Shown: positions 1 through 9,027 of the stretch, piece by piece
How the letters are laid out: each line of letters opens with the position of its first letter
Numbering within the stretch: position 1 is the stretch's first letter
Assembly (NCBI GenBank): GCA_016712625.1
Contig: JADJQQ010000004.1
Span: 372,001 to 436,000, forward strand
Source of the DNA: Candidatus Competibacteraceae bacterium
GTDB lineage: Bacteria; Pseudomonadota; Gammaproteobacteria; Competibacterales; Competibacteraceae
Length of the DNA: 64,000 nucleotides
Direction of reading: 5' to 3'
The notes under the pieces: model-generated
What the model saw: the letters and a program-made list of their open reading frames with translations, nothing else
Told to the model about the DNA's origin: nothing
Databases searched by the model: none
Made by a program: the position numbers and the translations under genes

Positions 1-1
1 A

Positions 2-862
2 AAAGCGCTGGCCAAGCACCATTTATACTTCAATGACTTGTATTGCAGCCTGGTTCATGCTGGCGAAGAAGCCGGCGTGCTGGAGGTCCTGCTCGACAAG
101 ATCGCGACCTACCTGGAAAAATCCGAGGCGCTGAAAGCGAAAGTCAAAAAAGCGCTGACCTACCCGGCTATCGTGCTGGTCTTCGCCTTCGTGGTGACCG
201 CAATCCTGCTCATTTTCGTGATTCCTACTTTTGAAGATCTGTTCAAGGGCTTCGGCGCCGAATTGCCAGCCCTCACCCGCTTCGTCATTGACCTTTCACA
301 GGTTTTCCAAACCTACTGGTATCTCATTTTAGGGGGGCCAGTGGTTGCCATTGTCGTTTTCATCGAAGCCCGCAAGCGCTCGCGGGCCTTCGCTCAATGG
401 CTGGATCGAATGGTGCTGCAACTACCGCTGATCGGTGATTTGGTCGCCACCTCGGCCAATGCCCGTTTCGCTCGTACGCTCTCTACGCTGTTCAGTGGCG
501 GCGTGCCCTTGGTCGATGCCATGCAGAGCGTCGCTGGCGCCACCGGGAACTACGTCTATGAGAAAGCGGTCTTGGAAATGCGTGAGTCAGTCTCCATCGG
601 CCAACAGTTGAATTTCGCGATGCGCCAAAGCACTTTGTTCCCGGATATGGTGGTTCAGATGGTCGCCATCGGTGAGGAAGCAGGCTCGCTGGGCGACATG
701 CTGGCCAAGGTGGCGGATTTTTACGAAGCGGAAGTCGACCAAAAAGTAGACACCTTAACCACTATGATTGAACCGCTGTTGATGGCTTTCCTGGCCGTCG
801 TTGTCGGCACCTTGGTGATCGCCATGTATCTGCCGATCTTCAAGCTAGCCTCCGCTGTTTGA
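2..862 (+). CDS. pilC: Type IV pilus inner-membrane platform protein PilC, C-terminal part (5' end outside window)
   Basis: PilC/GspF-family protein that forms the inner-membrane platform of the type IV pilus machine and couples the PilB/PilT ATPases to pilin assembly. The open frame runs in from the left edge, and 286 codons are visible of about 400 expected. The segment holds the second half of the fold: a cytoplasmic helical domain with the family's AGEEAGVLE motif, a membrane segment (VLVFAFVVTAILLIFVIP), then the repeated T2SSF domain with the second AIGEEAGSLG motif and a final membrane helix (LLMAFLAVVVGTLVIAMYLPIF) near the C-terminus. The prepilin peptidase gene follows after 9 bases, as in the classical pilB-pilC-pilD operon. 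Identity is secure; the start lies outside the window. Confidence 0.95.
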   Translation, partial: KALAKHHLYFNDLYCSLVHAGEEAGVLEVLLDKIATYLEKSEALKAKVKKALTYPAIVLVFAFVVTAILLIFVIPTFEDLFKGFGAELPALTRFVIDLSQVFQTYWYLILGGPVVAIVVFIEARKRSRAFAQWLDRMVLQLPLIGDLVATSANARFARTLSTLFSGGVPLVDAMQSVAGATGNYVYEKAVLEMRESVSIGQQLNFAMRQSTLFPDMVVQMVAIGEEAGSLGDMLAKVADFYEAEVDQKVDTLTTMIEPLLMAFLAVVVGTLVIAMYLPIFKLASAV

Positions 863-871
863 TGGCCAACC

Positions 872-1753
872 ATGATGGCTTTATTTGAGTTGCTGGAAAG
901 CTCCCACATCCTGTTTACCGTTCTAGTGATTCTTTTGGGCTTGCTGGTTGGCAGTTTTCTAAACGTGGTGATTTACCGCCTGCCATTGATAATGGAACAG
1001 GAGTGGCGATCCCAATGCGCGGAACTGTTCGGCCAATCGGACACAGCCGCCACCGCGGACAAACCCTCTCTCAGTCTGTGGGGACCCCGCTCACAATGTC
1101 CGCATTGTGGGCATTTGATCACAGCAATAGAAAATATCCCTTTGTTCAGCTATATACGGCAACGTGGCCGCTGCGCCCATTGCCAAGGCGCCATCAGCAT
1201 CCAGTATCCGATCATCGAAGCGTTGAGCGGCTGTCTGGCAGGCATCGTCGCTTGGAAATTGGGTTTCGGCTGGCCGGCAGCGGCCGCCTTGCTCTTTACC
1301 TGGATTCTATTGGCTGCCAGCATCATTGATTTCCGGCATCAACTCTTGCCCGACGATCTGGTTTTACCTTTGCTGTGGCTCGGCCTGCTTGCCGCCTTAT
1401 TTCGGTTGTTCGCTGACCTGCCTAGCGCGGTCATCGGCGCCATGGCCGGCTATCTGTCCTTATGGTCGGTTTATCAGGTTTTCCGCCTGCTTACTGGCAA
1501 GGAAGGGATGGGGCATGGCGATTTCAAATTACTGGCCGCGCTTGGCGCTTGGGCCGGCTGGCAATATTTAGTCACCATCGTGATTCTTTCATCGGTGGTG
1601 GGAGCGATTTTCGGTTTGGCGCTGATCCTGTTCCGCGGCCGCGACCGACAAATTCCGATGCCGTTCGGACCCTTCCTTGCCACCGCTGGCTGGATCGCGT
1701 TGCTGTGGGGTGAAGCAATTAACGGTGCTTACCTGCAATGGCTAGGACTTTAG
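872..1753 (+). CDS. pilD: Prepilin leader peptidase / N-methyltransferase PilD
   Basis: Bifunctional membrane aspartyl protease that cleaves the leader of type IV prepilins and pseudopilins and N-methylates the new N-terminus. The 293-residue product has the usual order: an N-terminal hydrophobic segment with GSFLNVVIYRLP, a zinc-binding loop with two CxxC pairs (CPHCGH and CAHCQ), then about six more membrane helices. The two catalytic aspartates are visible in the IIDFRHQLLPD segment and in GMGHGDFKLLAALGAW (the GxGD motif). Two ATG codons sit side by side at 872 and 875; either could be used. It follows pilC directly, and its last bases run up to coaE. Confidence 0.96.
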   Translation: MMALFELLESSHILFTVLVILLGLLVGSFLNVVIYRLPLIMEQEWRSQCAELFGQSDTAATADKPSLSLWGPRSQCPHCGHLITAIENIPLFSYIRQRGRCAHCQGAISIQYPIIEALSGCLAGIVAWKLGFGWPAAAALLFTWILLAASIIDFRHQLLPDDLVLPLLWLGLLAALFRLFADLPSAVIGAMAGYLSLWSVYQVFRLLTGKEGMGHGDFKLLAALGAWAGWQYLVTIVILSSVVGAIFGLALILFRGRDRQIPMPFGPFLATAGWIALLWGEAINGAYLQWLGL

Positions 1754-1755
1754 TC

Positions 1756-2361
1756 ATGTTGATAATCGGATTGACGGGGGGTATCGGCAGCGGTAAAACA
1801 GAAGTCAGTAACCGATTCGCCGGTCTTGGCGTACCCATTATCGATACCGATCAGCTGGCCCGCGAGCTGGTCGAACCCGGCCAGCCCGCGTTGTCAGACA
1901 TAGCGGCGGTGTTTGGTCCGGATTGTTTGGATGAGCGAGGTCGGCTGCGGCGCGACGCCTTGCGCGAGCGAGTTTTTATCAATCCAGATGGCCGTCGTCG
2001 GCTTGAAGCGATCCTGCACCCCAGGATACAGTCCTTAATGCAAGCGCGGATAGCCGCTCTCTCCGCTCCCTACTGCTTGGTGGTCATTCCATTGCTGTTG
2101 GAAACTGGAATGAGCGATCTGGTGGACCGCATCCTGGTAGTGGACGTATCTGAAATGGATCAAATCCGGCGAGTTATGGTCCGCGATGGCGTTACGGAAG
2201 AACAGGTTCGTCGAATTCTGGCGGCGCAAATCTCCCGTACCCAGCGACTCGCGCGGGCAGATGACATTTTGGAAAATACCGGGAACATCGACTTACTGAT
2301 AAGCCAGGTCGCCGCGCTACATCAACACTATCTGGCGCTCGCTTCAGCCAAGGCCGCTTGA
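1756..2361 (+). CDS. coaE: Dephospho-CoA kinase
   Basis: Catalyses the last step of coenzyme A synthesis, ATP-dependent phosphorylation of the 3'-hydroxyl of dephospho-CoA, in the cytoplasm. The product is 201 residues with a P-loop GLTGGIGSGKT at the N-terminus and the DTDQLARELVEPG segment that is characteristic of CoaE. The ATG at 1756 is chosen because the protein then begins MLIIGLTGGIG as in other family members; an in-frame ATG at 1738 inside pilD would add six residues. Its place between pilD and zapD is the order seen in many gammaproteobacteria (pilBCD-coaE-zapD). Confidence 0.95.
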   Translation: MLIIGLTGGIGSGKTEVSNRFAGLGVPIIDTDQLARELVEPGQPALSDIAAVFGPDCLDERGRLRRDALRERVFINPDGRRRLEAILHPRIQSLMQARIAALSAPYCLVVIPLLLETGMSDLVDRILVVDVSEMDQIRRVMVRDGVTEEQVRRILAAQISRTQRLARADDILENTGNIDLLISQVAALHQHYLALASAKAA

Positions 2362-2462
2362 GAGTCTGGCTCCGATGGCTTTGCCATTAACGCGCCTGCA
2401 TGGGCGGCTTAAATGTTTTCGCATTCGGCCCCTTGACGATTGCCTTGCTCGCGAGGTATTCC

Positions 2463-3233
2463 GTGTCCCAAACCGTTTGCTACGAACAACCGCTTAACGA
2501 ACGCGTGCGGGTTTTGCTGCGACTAGAATTCCTGTTTCAGCAAGTCCATCATGGCATGGTGGGCTGTTCCGCCTGGAATAGCCGTATGGCGCTACAAGGG
2601 CTGTTTGATATTTTAGCCCTGACCGGCCGCAATGAGTTTAAGGGTGACTTGCTTAAGGAACTAGACCGTCATGCCGCCACGCTAAGCCGCTTGCGGCAAA
2701 CGCCAGGCGTCGATTTGGTAATGCTGGACAATGTGCTCTTCAAAATCGGCCAGGCCATCGACCGGATTCACCGGCTGGACAACTTGGCGCAAGAAGCGAT
2801 CCGGCAAACCGACTTTCTGAGCACTGCCCACAAACGGAGCCAAGTGCCTGGCGGATCTTGTCAATTTGATGTCCCGGCGCTCTATCATTGGCTGCAAGCG
2901 GACTATCCAGTTCGCGCCCACCATTTTCAGGGCTGGTTAGCGCCGTTTGGGCCCATGCAGGAAGCTGTCTCCCTGATTCTCGAGCTGATCCGCGAAAGCG
3001 CCGCGCCGCGCCCAGAAATCGCTGTTCATGGCTTTTTTCAACGTGGGCTCGATAGCGGGGGTTCCCATCAGCTGATCCGGGTACTGCTGCCAGCCAAATG
3101 GGCTTGTTTTCCAGAAATTAGCGGTGGCAAACACCGCTTCACCATTCATTTCCTAGAACAACCCGATCCCAACTGGCGGGCTGTGCGCAGTACGGCTGAT
3201 ATTCCATTTGATCTGGCGTGCTGCGCCATCTGA
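2463..3233 (+). CDS. zapD: Cell division protein ZapD (Z-ring associated)
   Basis: ZapD (DUF1342) binds the C-terminal tail of FtsZ and cross-links protofilaments, stabilising the Z ring. The 256-residue product carries the family hallmarks: an N-terminal YEQPLNERVRVLLRLE segment, LKELDRH, PGGSCQFDVPALYHWL, and an FDLACC ending that resembles the E. coli C-terminus. The GTG at 2463 is chosen because translation then starts SQTVCYEQPLNE as in homologues, with a GAGG-like element just upstream; the longer open frame from 2400 has an unrelated leader. Its 3' end overlaps the convergent mutT gene by 88 bases. Confidence 0.93.
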   Translation: MSQTVCYEQPLNERVRVLLRLEFLFQQVHHGMVGCSAWNSRMALQGLFDILALTGRNEFKGDLLKELDRHAATLSRLRQTPGVDLVMLDNVLFKIGQAIDRIHRLDNLAQEAIRQTDFLSTAHKRSQVPGGSCQFDVPALYHWLQADYPVRAHHFQGWLAPFGPMQEAVSLILELIRESAAPRPEIAVHGFFQRGLDSGGSHQLIRVLLPAKWACFPEISGGKHRFTIHFLEQPDPNWRAVRSTADIPFDLACCAI

Positions 3234-3640
3234 TCTTCCGCGCGCAAGCGGTTAATAATCGAAATATCAGCGGCGGGAAAACTAAAGTTCATTAGATCCG
3301 CTGGCAGTACCCAAACCAGCGGCTGTCCTTCTTGGCCGCTTGGTTCGCCACGGTATGACGTTACCCGCCACACATCGAGCAGGACGGCTTTGTCGGGATA
3401 GCGATGGCGAATTTTTAGTAAGGGTTCGGCGGTCAGCAGATCAATACCCAGTTCTTCGTGCAACTCTCGGCGAAGCGCGGCCTTGGTGGTTTCACCCGCT
3501 TCCAACTTGCCACCGGGAAATTCCCACAACCCACCCTGATGGGTATGATCGGCTCGGCGGGTGATCAACACCGCCCCCGCGGGATCGACCATAACGCCTA
3601 CCGCCACCCGGACCACCCGCGCGGGAGTCGCCTCGCTCAC
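3146..3640 (-). CDS. mutT: 8-oxo-dGTP diphosphatase MutT (Nudix hydrolase)
   Basis: Hydrolyses 8-oxo-dGTP to the monophosphate, cleaning oxidised nucleotides from the pool. The Nudix box is complete (GGKLEAGETTKAALRRELHE followed by ELGI), within a sequence typical of MutT (GGLWEFPGGK). The 164-residue length is about 30 longer than the usual ~130; the extra C-terminal tail is basic and low in recognisable motifs, and is the part encoded antisense to zapD. It overlaps argJ by 4 bases, so the two are probably translationally coupled at the end of the secA-argJ-mutT run. Some homologues carry a thiamine-phosphate-synthase-like domain; none is present here. Confidence 0.9.
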   Translation of the reverse strand: MSEATPARVVRVAVGVMVDPAGAVLITRRADHTHQGGLWEFPGGKLEAGETTKAALRRELHEELGIDLLTAEPLLKIRHRYPDKAVLLDVWRVTSYRGEPSGQEGQPLVWVLPADLMNFSFPAADISIINRLRAEDQMAQHARSNGISAVLRTARQLGSGCSRK

Positions 3641-4842
3641 GTTCGATACTCGGCGTTAATACGCACGTAATCGAAAGACAAATCGGTAGTCCAAATCCGC
3701 GCCGCCGACTCACCACGACCGAGATCGACCCGAATACTGATATCGGTCTGTTGCATCACCCGCTGTCCCTGCGCTTCGGTATAGCCCGGCGCCCGGCCAC
3801 CATGGATAACAAGGCAAACATCGTCGAGATAGATCGCCACCCCCGCAAAGTCCAAATCCGCCAATCCAGAGCGTCCCACTGCCGCCAGAATTCGGCCCCA
3901 GTTGGGATCTGATGCAAAAAAAGCGGTTTTGACCAGCGGCGAATGCGCTATCGTGTAGGCCACTAGACGGCATTCAGCCGAATTTCGACCCCCTTCGACT
4001 TGCACGGTGATAAACTTGGTCGCCCCTTCCCCATCACGAATGATCGCCCGCGCCAAATCGATACAGACTTCACGCACCATGGCGGCGAAACGTTGATATT
4101 CAGCACCGGTGGCAGCTACGGTTGCGCCTGATTGGCCAGTGGCTAACAACAGGCACGCATCGTTGGTGGAGGTATCGCCATCCACCGTGATGGCGTTGAA
4201 CGACTCAGCAACGGCATCGACCAGCACGGACTGTAAGACGTTTGCCTCGATCACGGCGTCGGTCGCCACAAACGCTAGCATGGTCGCCATATCCGGTCTG
4301 ATCATCCCCGCACCCTTGGCAATCCCGGTGACAGTGACCTGTCGCCCGCCGATAAGGCAGCGCCGCGACGCCCACTTTGGTTGGGTGTCAGTGGTCATGA
4401 TGCCGCGAGCGGCATCTCTCCATCCGTTTGGCTGCAACGCCGCCAAGGCGGCGGACAACCCTGATGTCAGCCGCGCCAGCGGCAAGGGCTCACCGATCAC
4501 CCCAGTCGAAAATGGCAACACCTCTTCAGAACGGCATCCGGCCTGCTCCGCCAGAGCCTGACAACTGGCTCGCGCGTCCGCCAATCCCTGTTGGCCGGTG
4601 CCAGCGTTCGCGTTGCCCGTATTGATCAGCAGATAACGCGGCTGGGCAGCCGCCAGATGGTTTCGGGCCACCACCACGGGGGCGGCGCAAAAGGCATTTT
4701 GGGTGAATACGGCGGCCGCCAAGGCGCCAGGCGCGGCTTCGATCACCACCAAATCGCGACGATCAGGATATTTGATGCCGGCGCAAGCGACGCCGAGCCG
4801 TATACCCGCAACAACAAACGGTTCCATCAGAGCGTCCATCAA
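3637..4842 (-). CDS. argJ: Bifunctional glutamate N-acetyltransferase / amino-acid acetyltransferase
   Basis: ArgJ transfers the acetyl group of N-acetylornithine to glutamate, recycling the acetyl group in arginine synthesis; some members also use acetyl-CoA. The 401-residue precursor has the family motifs NTGNANAGTG and KGAGMIRPDMATML. Family knowledge places self-cleavage before the conserved Thr of the ATML motif, here Thr187, giving alpha and beta chains. The start at 4842 (MMDALMEPF) fits the family. The gene lies 58 bases downstream of secA and overlaps mutT by 4 bases. Whether it is mono- or bifunctional cannot be read from the sequence. argF, a later arginine-pathway gene, is about 45 kb away in the same window. 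Confidence 0.95.
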   Translation of the reverse strand: MMDALMEPFVVAGIRLGVACAGIKYPDRRDLVVIEAAPGALAAAVFTQNAFCAAPVVVARNHLAAAQPRYLLINTGNANAGTGQQGLADARASCQALAEQAGCRSEEVLPFSTGVIGEPLPLARLTSGLSAALAALQPNGWRDAARGIMTTDTQPKWASRRCLIGGRQVTVTGIAKGAGMIRPDMATMLAFVATDAVIEANVLQSVLVDAVAESFNAITVDGDTSTNDACLLLATGQSGATVAATGAEYQRFAAMVREVCIDLARAIIRDGEGATKFITVQVEGGRNSAECRLVAYTIAHSPLVKTAFFASDPNWGRILAAVGRSGLADLDFAGVAIYLDDVCLVIHGGRAPGYTEAQGQRVMQQTDISIRVDLGRGESAARIWTTDLSFDYVRINAEYRT

Positions 4843-4900
4843 AATCTCCCGCCACGTCCACCAATAAGGTCAACAGCGAAAAAAGCCACGCTTAAAGCAA

Positions 4901-7624
4901 TCAGATCAATTGGCCGTGGCAGTGCTTGTATTTCTTACCCGAACCACAGGGACAGGGTTCGTTACGACCGATTTTACGGCCCTCACGCACAAACGGCGTG
5001 TGCGATTCAGCCTGATTGTCCGTCTCCATATCGAAGCCTTCCTCGCCTTCTGGCTCGGCGCTAGCCAGAGCCGATGCTTCGGCGTGCTCGAAATGCATGG
5101 CGGAAGGCGTCGGTTGCCGGGGGGCGGGAATAGGCTCCGGCTCGGTTTGAAACTCAGCCCGCACCAGAAAGCTGACAGCTTCCTGGTGGATCCGCTGCAC
5201 CAGCGCCTGAAACATTTCGAAGGCTTCGCGTTTGTATTCCTGCTTGGGATTCTTTTGGGCGTAACCGCGTAGATGTATGCCCTGGCGCAAATAATCCATT
5301 GCGGCCAAATGTTCGCGCCAGTGGGTATCGAGCACTTGCAGCAGGATGGCTTTCTCGAACTGCCGCATCCACGGAGCGCCGACCTGCGCTTCCTTTGCGG
5401 CGTAACTTTGCTCCAGTTCAGTGTCAATCCGTTCGCGCAAAGGCTCCTCGTGCAAGTTGCTGTCCGCTTCCAACCACGTTTGGACCGGCAGTGGCAAGCC
5501 AAACTCCTTTTCCAAAGCCTCTTGTAGCCCAGGCACATCCCATTGCTCTTCCAAACTTTGAGGGGGAATGAAGCGGTCAATCACCTGCTTGAGCACCGAG
5601 CCGCGCATCTCTTTGACCGCGACCGAGACTTCCTCGGCTTCCATCAATTCGTTGCGCCAAGCGTACATCACCTTACGCTGATCGTTGGCGACGTCATCAA
5701 ATTCCAGTAGGTTTTTACGGATATCGAAGTTATGCGCCTCAACCTTGCGCTGGGCATTCTCAATGGCCTTAGTAACCCACGGATGCTCGATGGCTTCATT
5801 TTTCTCCATGCCCAGCTTTTGCATCAAACCGGCTACCCGATCAGACGCAAAAATTCGTAACAGATTATCTTCCAGCGACAGATAGAAACGGCTAGAACCG
5901 GGATCGCCTTGTCGGCCGGAACGGCCGCGCAACTGGTTGTCGATGCGGCGTGATTCATGACGCTCGGTGCCGATCACATGCAAGCCGCCCGCGGCGACCA
6001 CCCGCTCGTGGCGTAACTGCCAATCGCGTTTCGCGTCCTCCACCGCGGCTGGCGTAGCCGCCGGGTCCATCGCTTTCAATTCCGCTTGCAGGTTGCCACC
6101 CAAAACGATGTCAGTACCGCGCCCAGCCATGTTGGTGGCAATGGTCACCGTGCCCGGTTGACCGGCCTGGGCGATGATGTCGGCTTCGCGTTCGTGTTGT
6201 TTGGCGTTCAAGACCTGATGAGCAATCTTCTCCTTGCTCAGCAAGTTAGAAATCAATTCAGACACCTCGATCGAGGTGGTGCCGACCAGCGTTGGCTGGC
6301 CGCGCTGACGACAGTCGCGGATGTCGGTCAACACCGCCTCGAATTTCTCCTGCTGGGTCAGAAAGACCAGATCACCCATATCCTTGCGGATCATCGGTAC
6401 ATGCGTGGGGACCACGATCACTTCCAACCCGTAAATTTGCTGAAACTCAAAGGCTTCGGTATCGGCGGTGCCCGTCATGCCCGCCAGTTTTTGATACAAG
6501 CGGAAATAGTTTTGAAAAGTGATGGAGGCCAGGGTCTGATTTTCGGCCTGGATCGGCACGCCTTCCTTCGCCTCGATCGCCTGGTGCAGTCCATCCGACC
6601 ACCGCCGGCCCGGCATGGTGCGGCCAGTAAACTCATCGACAATGATGACTTCGCCTTCGCGCACGATGTATTCCACATCCTTATGAAACAAGGCGTGTGC
6701 TCGCAAGCAAGCATTCAGATGGTGAAATACGCCCAGATTAGCGGCATCGTACAGACTTTCATTCCCATGCAGTAATCCCATTTCGACCAGCAGTTCCTCG
6801 ACTCGCTGATGGCCGTCCTCGGTTAAATACACCTGCTTGGTCTTTTCATCGACCGAGTAATCGCCCGGCCCTTCTTCAACTTTCTGTCGGGTCAGCCGGG
6901 GAATGATCTCGTTGACTCGCCGATATAATTCGGAGCTTTCTTCAGCCGGTCCGGAAATGATCAATGGTGTGCGGGCTTCATCGATCAAGATCGAATCGAC
7001 TTCATCCACCAGCGCGTAATGCAGCGGTCGTTGCACTTTTTGCTCCAGACCGAACGCCATGTTGTCGCGCAGATAGTCGAAACCATATTCGTTATTGGTG
7101 CCGTACGTAATATCGGCGCCGTAAGCCGCGCGTTTCTCTTCGGAGTCCATCCCCGCGATGACGACGCCGACGCTCAGGCCCAAAAACGCGTAGATTTGTC
7201 CCATCCACTCCGAGTCGCGCCGGGCCAGATAATCGTTGACCGTCACCACATGCACCCCTTTGCCGGTCAATGCGTTCAGATAGACCGGCAGGGTCGCCAC
7301 TAAGGTCTTGCCCTCGCCGGTGCGCATCTCAGCGATCTTACCCTCGTGCAGCACCATGCCACCGATCAACTGCACGTCGAAATGCCGCATTTCCAGGGTG
7401 CGCTTGCTGGCCTCCCGCACGACGGCGAAGGCTTCGGGCAACAGCGCATCCAACTTCTCACCCTGTGCCAGCCGATTCTTGAACTCTTCGGTCTTGGCGC
7501 GCAGTCCCGCGTCGCTCAAGGCGGCAATAGCCGGTTCTAGCGTATTGATCCGTTCCACCACTTTACGCATGGGGCGGATCACACGATCATTACGGCTGCC
7601 AAAAATGCTTTTCAAAATGTTCAT
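4901..7624 (-). CDS. secA: Preprotein translocase ATPase SecA
   Basis: Motor ATPase of the Sec pathway; it binds SecYEG and drives unfolded preproteins across the inner membrane. The 907-residue protein is full length. Visible features are the Walker A region MRTGEGKTLVATLP, the DEAD-type Walker B VDEVDSILIDEART, the helicase motif NMAGRGTDI, the arginine-finger region QLRGRSGRQGDPGSS, and the C-terminal zinc-binding tail CPCGSGKKYKHCHG used to bind SecB. It lies downstream of lpxC, separated by a rho-independent terminator (7729-7772), so it probably has its own promoter. No secM reading frame is seen in the 188-base lpxC-secA gap. Confidence 0.98.
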   Translation of the reverse strand: MNILKSIFGSRNDRVIRPMRKVVERINTLEPAIAALSDAGLRAKTEEFKNRLAQGEKLDALLPEAFAVVREASKRTLEMRHFDVQLIGGMVLHEGKIAEMRTGEGKTLVATLPVYLNALTGKGVHVVTVNDYLARRDSEWMGQIYAFLGLSVGVVIAGMDSEEKRAAYGADITYGTNNEYGFDYLRDNMAFGLEQKVQRPLHYALVDEVDSILIDEARTPLIISGPAEESSELYRRVNEIIPRLTRQKVEEGPGDYSVDEKTKQVYLTEDGHQRVEELLVEMGLLHGNESLYDAANLGVFHHLNACLRAHALFHKDVEYIVREGEVIIVDEFTGRTMPGRRWSDGLHQAIEAKEGVPIQAENQTLASITFQNYFRLYQKLAGMTGTADTEAFEFQQIYGLEVIVVPTHVPMIRKDMGDLVFLTQQEKFEAVLTDIRDCRQRGQPTLVGTTSIEVSELISNLLSKEKIAHQVLNAKQHEREADIIAQAGQPGTVTIATNMAGRGTDIVLGGNLQAELKAMDPAATPAAVEDAKRDWQLRHERVVAAGGLHVIGTERHESRRIDNQLRGRSGRQGDPGSSRFYLSLEDNLLRIFASDRVAGLMQKLGMEKNEAIEHPWVTKAIENAQRKVEAHNFDIRKNLLEFDDVANDQRKVMYAWRNELMEAEEVSVAVKEMRGSVLKQVIDRFIPPQSLEEQWDVPGLQEALEKEFGLPLPVQTWLEADSNLHEEPLRERIDTELEQSYAAKEAQVGAPWMRQFEKAILLQVLDTHWREHLAAMDYLRQGIHLRGYAQKNPKQEYKREAFEMFQALVQRIHQEAVSFLVRAEFQTEPEPIPAPRQPTPSAMHFEHAEASALASAEPEGEEGFDMETDNQAESHTPFVREGRKIGRNEPCPCGSGKKYKHCHGQLI

Positions 7625-7728
7625 CTAACGGGAGCCTTTCGCTTCGTCGCTAAAAAATAAAATAAGCGGAATCATACCCTAGCAGCAGGATTTTTGCCTG
7701 CCGTAACCAGACAAACAGCGCCGGCTGG

Positions 7729-7772
7729 AAAAAAGAGCGGCGGCTTTCCAGTTTGATCCGGAAAGCCGCCGC
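7729..7772 (-). terminator. Rho-independent terminator after lpxC
   Basis: Perfect 13-bp inverted repeat (7737-7749 with 7760-7772, GCGGCGGCTTTCC and its complement) around a 10-base loop. Read on the minus strand it is followed within two bases by a run of six T (7729-7734). It lies about 40 bases past the lpxC stop codon and ends the dcw-lpxC transcript before secA. Confidence 0.9.
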
Positions 7773-7812
7773 GATAATAGAGAGGTCTGGCAGGGATGGA
7801 AAACCTACGATC

Positions 7813-8728
7813 TTAGCGGGTGGCCTGGGCCGGTTGCAGATAAGAGATAGGAACTTGCCGTTCGTCGCTGAAAGTCACCTCTTCCCAAGCACTCTTATCA
7901 GCCAATAAGGCTCGCAACAAGCGGTTGTTGAGCGCATGCCCGGACTTATAACCGGTAAAGGCGCCAATCAGGCTTCGGCCGAGCAAATACAAGTCGCCGA
8001 TCGCATCCAGAATCTTATGTTTGACGAACTCGTCTTCGTAACGCAAGCCGTCTTCGTTGAGAATCCGATAATCATCCAGCACGATGGCGTTATCAAGCGT
8101 GCCACCCAAGGCCAGCCGCCGCTCCCGTAAATACTCCAGGTCCCGCATGAATCCAAAGGTACGCGCCCGACTGACTTCCTTAACAAAGGAAGTAGTCGAA
8201 AAAATCGACCACCGCGCGCTGGTTGCGACCCTTGAACAGCGGATGATCAAAAGCGATCGTAAACTCAACCTTGAAACTATCAAAGGTGTCGAAACGCGCC
8301 CACTTGTCGTCTTCTTCCACTAATACGGGCCGCCTGATCCGGATGAAACGCTTGGCGGCATTCTGTTCCTGGATACCGGCCGACTGAATGAGAAACACGA
8401 AAGGTCCGGCGCTGCCGTCCATGATCGGAACTTCAGCGGCGCTCACATCCACGTACGCGTTATCGATGCCCAAACCGGCGAACGCTGATAGCAAATGCTC
8501 GACAGTGGAGATTCTCGCTTTCTCCTTGAGCAGGGAAGTGGACAATTGAGTATCGCCCACATTTTGGGGGCAGGCCTTGATCTCGACCGGAACGGGTAAA
8601 TCGACCCGCCGGAACACGATGCCGACATCGGGCGCTGCCGGCCGCAACGTCAAATAGACCTTATCGCCGGTATGCAAGCCGACGCCGGTCGCCCGAATGG
8701 CATTTTTCAAGGTTCGCTGCCTAATCAT
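7813..8728 (-). CDS. lpxC: UDP-3-O-acyl-N-acetylglucosamine deacetylase LpxC, frame broken by an apparent 1-base insertion
   Basis: LpxC removes the acetyl group from UDP-3-O-acyl-GlcNAc, the committed step of lipid A synthesis. Two overlapping frames encode it. The 5' frame (8728 to 8180) gives 182 residues, including the zinc ligand His78 in STVEHLLSA, and ends abnormally at VVDFFDYFLC. The 3' frame (to 7813) continues the family sequence with SFVKEVSRARTFGF, the HKILDAIGDLYLLG zinc/catalytic motif and SGHALNN. The break is at a run of six A on the plus strand (8199-8204). With five, the junction reads VVDFSTTSFVKEV and the protein is about 304 residues, normal for LpxC. Because the gene is essential in nearly all species that make lipid A, a sequencing indel is more likely than a real null. 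Confidence 0.9.
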
Positions 8729-8905
8729 GTTAGGTCTCCAATACGTCGATTAAACTGGAGCGGGGCGCTTCGGATGGGTACCAGAACAGGCCAACTATCC
8801 TTATGAAAAACCGACCAGCCCTGCGACTAGTCGGTCTCCATTGCGCCGTTACGCATTGCAATCAAGTTACCACAAGTCGTAGCTATCATGCAACTTTTGT
8901 TTCTC

Positions 8906-8938
8906 TTTCGCAACTCCTAGTGTTGCTTAGTTGCGAAA
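8906..8938. repeat. 10-bp inverted repeat between ftsZ and lpxC
   Basis: TTTCGCAACT (8906-8915) and its exact complement AGTTGCGAAA (8929-8938) flank 13 bases. Neither side is followed by a T run, so it does not look like a rho-independent terminator. It sits in the 299-base gap between the ftsZ stop and the lpxC start and could form an mRNA hairpin or be a protein site. No other clear element was seen in this gap. Confidence 0.6.
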
Positions 8939-9027
8939 ATTCCGATTTTAATCGCCGTTGACCGAACTCCACCTGAATGGCGGCAATTTCCGTGAAGCTC
9001 AATCTTATGGATATCGCATCGCAATTT

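Noticed and set aside
8180..8283. Programmed frameshift in lpxC
   Set aside because: There is a run of T on the coding strand, but no stimulatory structure or Shine-Dalgarno-like element was seen, LpxC is not known to use frameshifting, and two other genes in the window show similar breaks. An indel is simpler.
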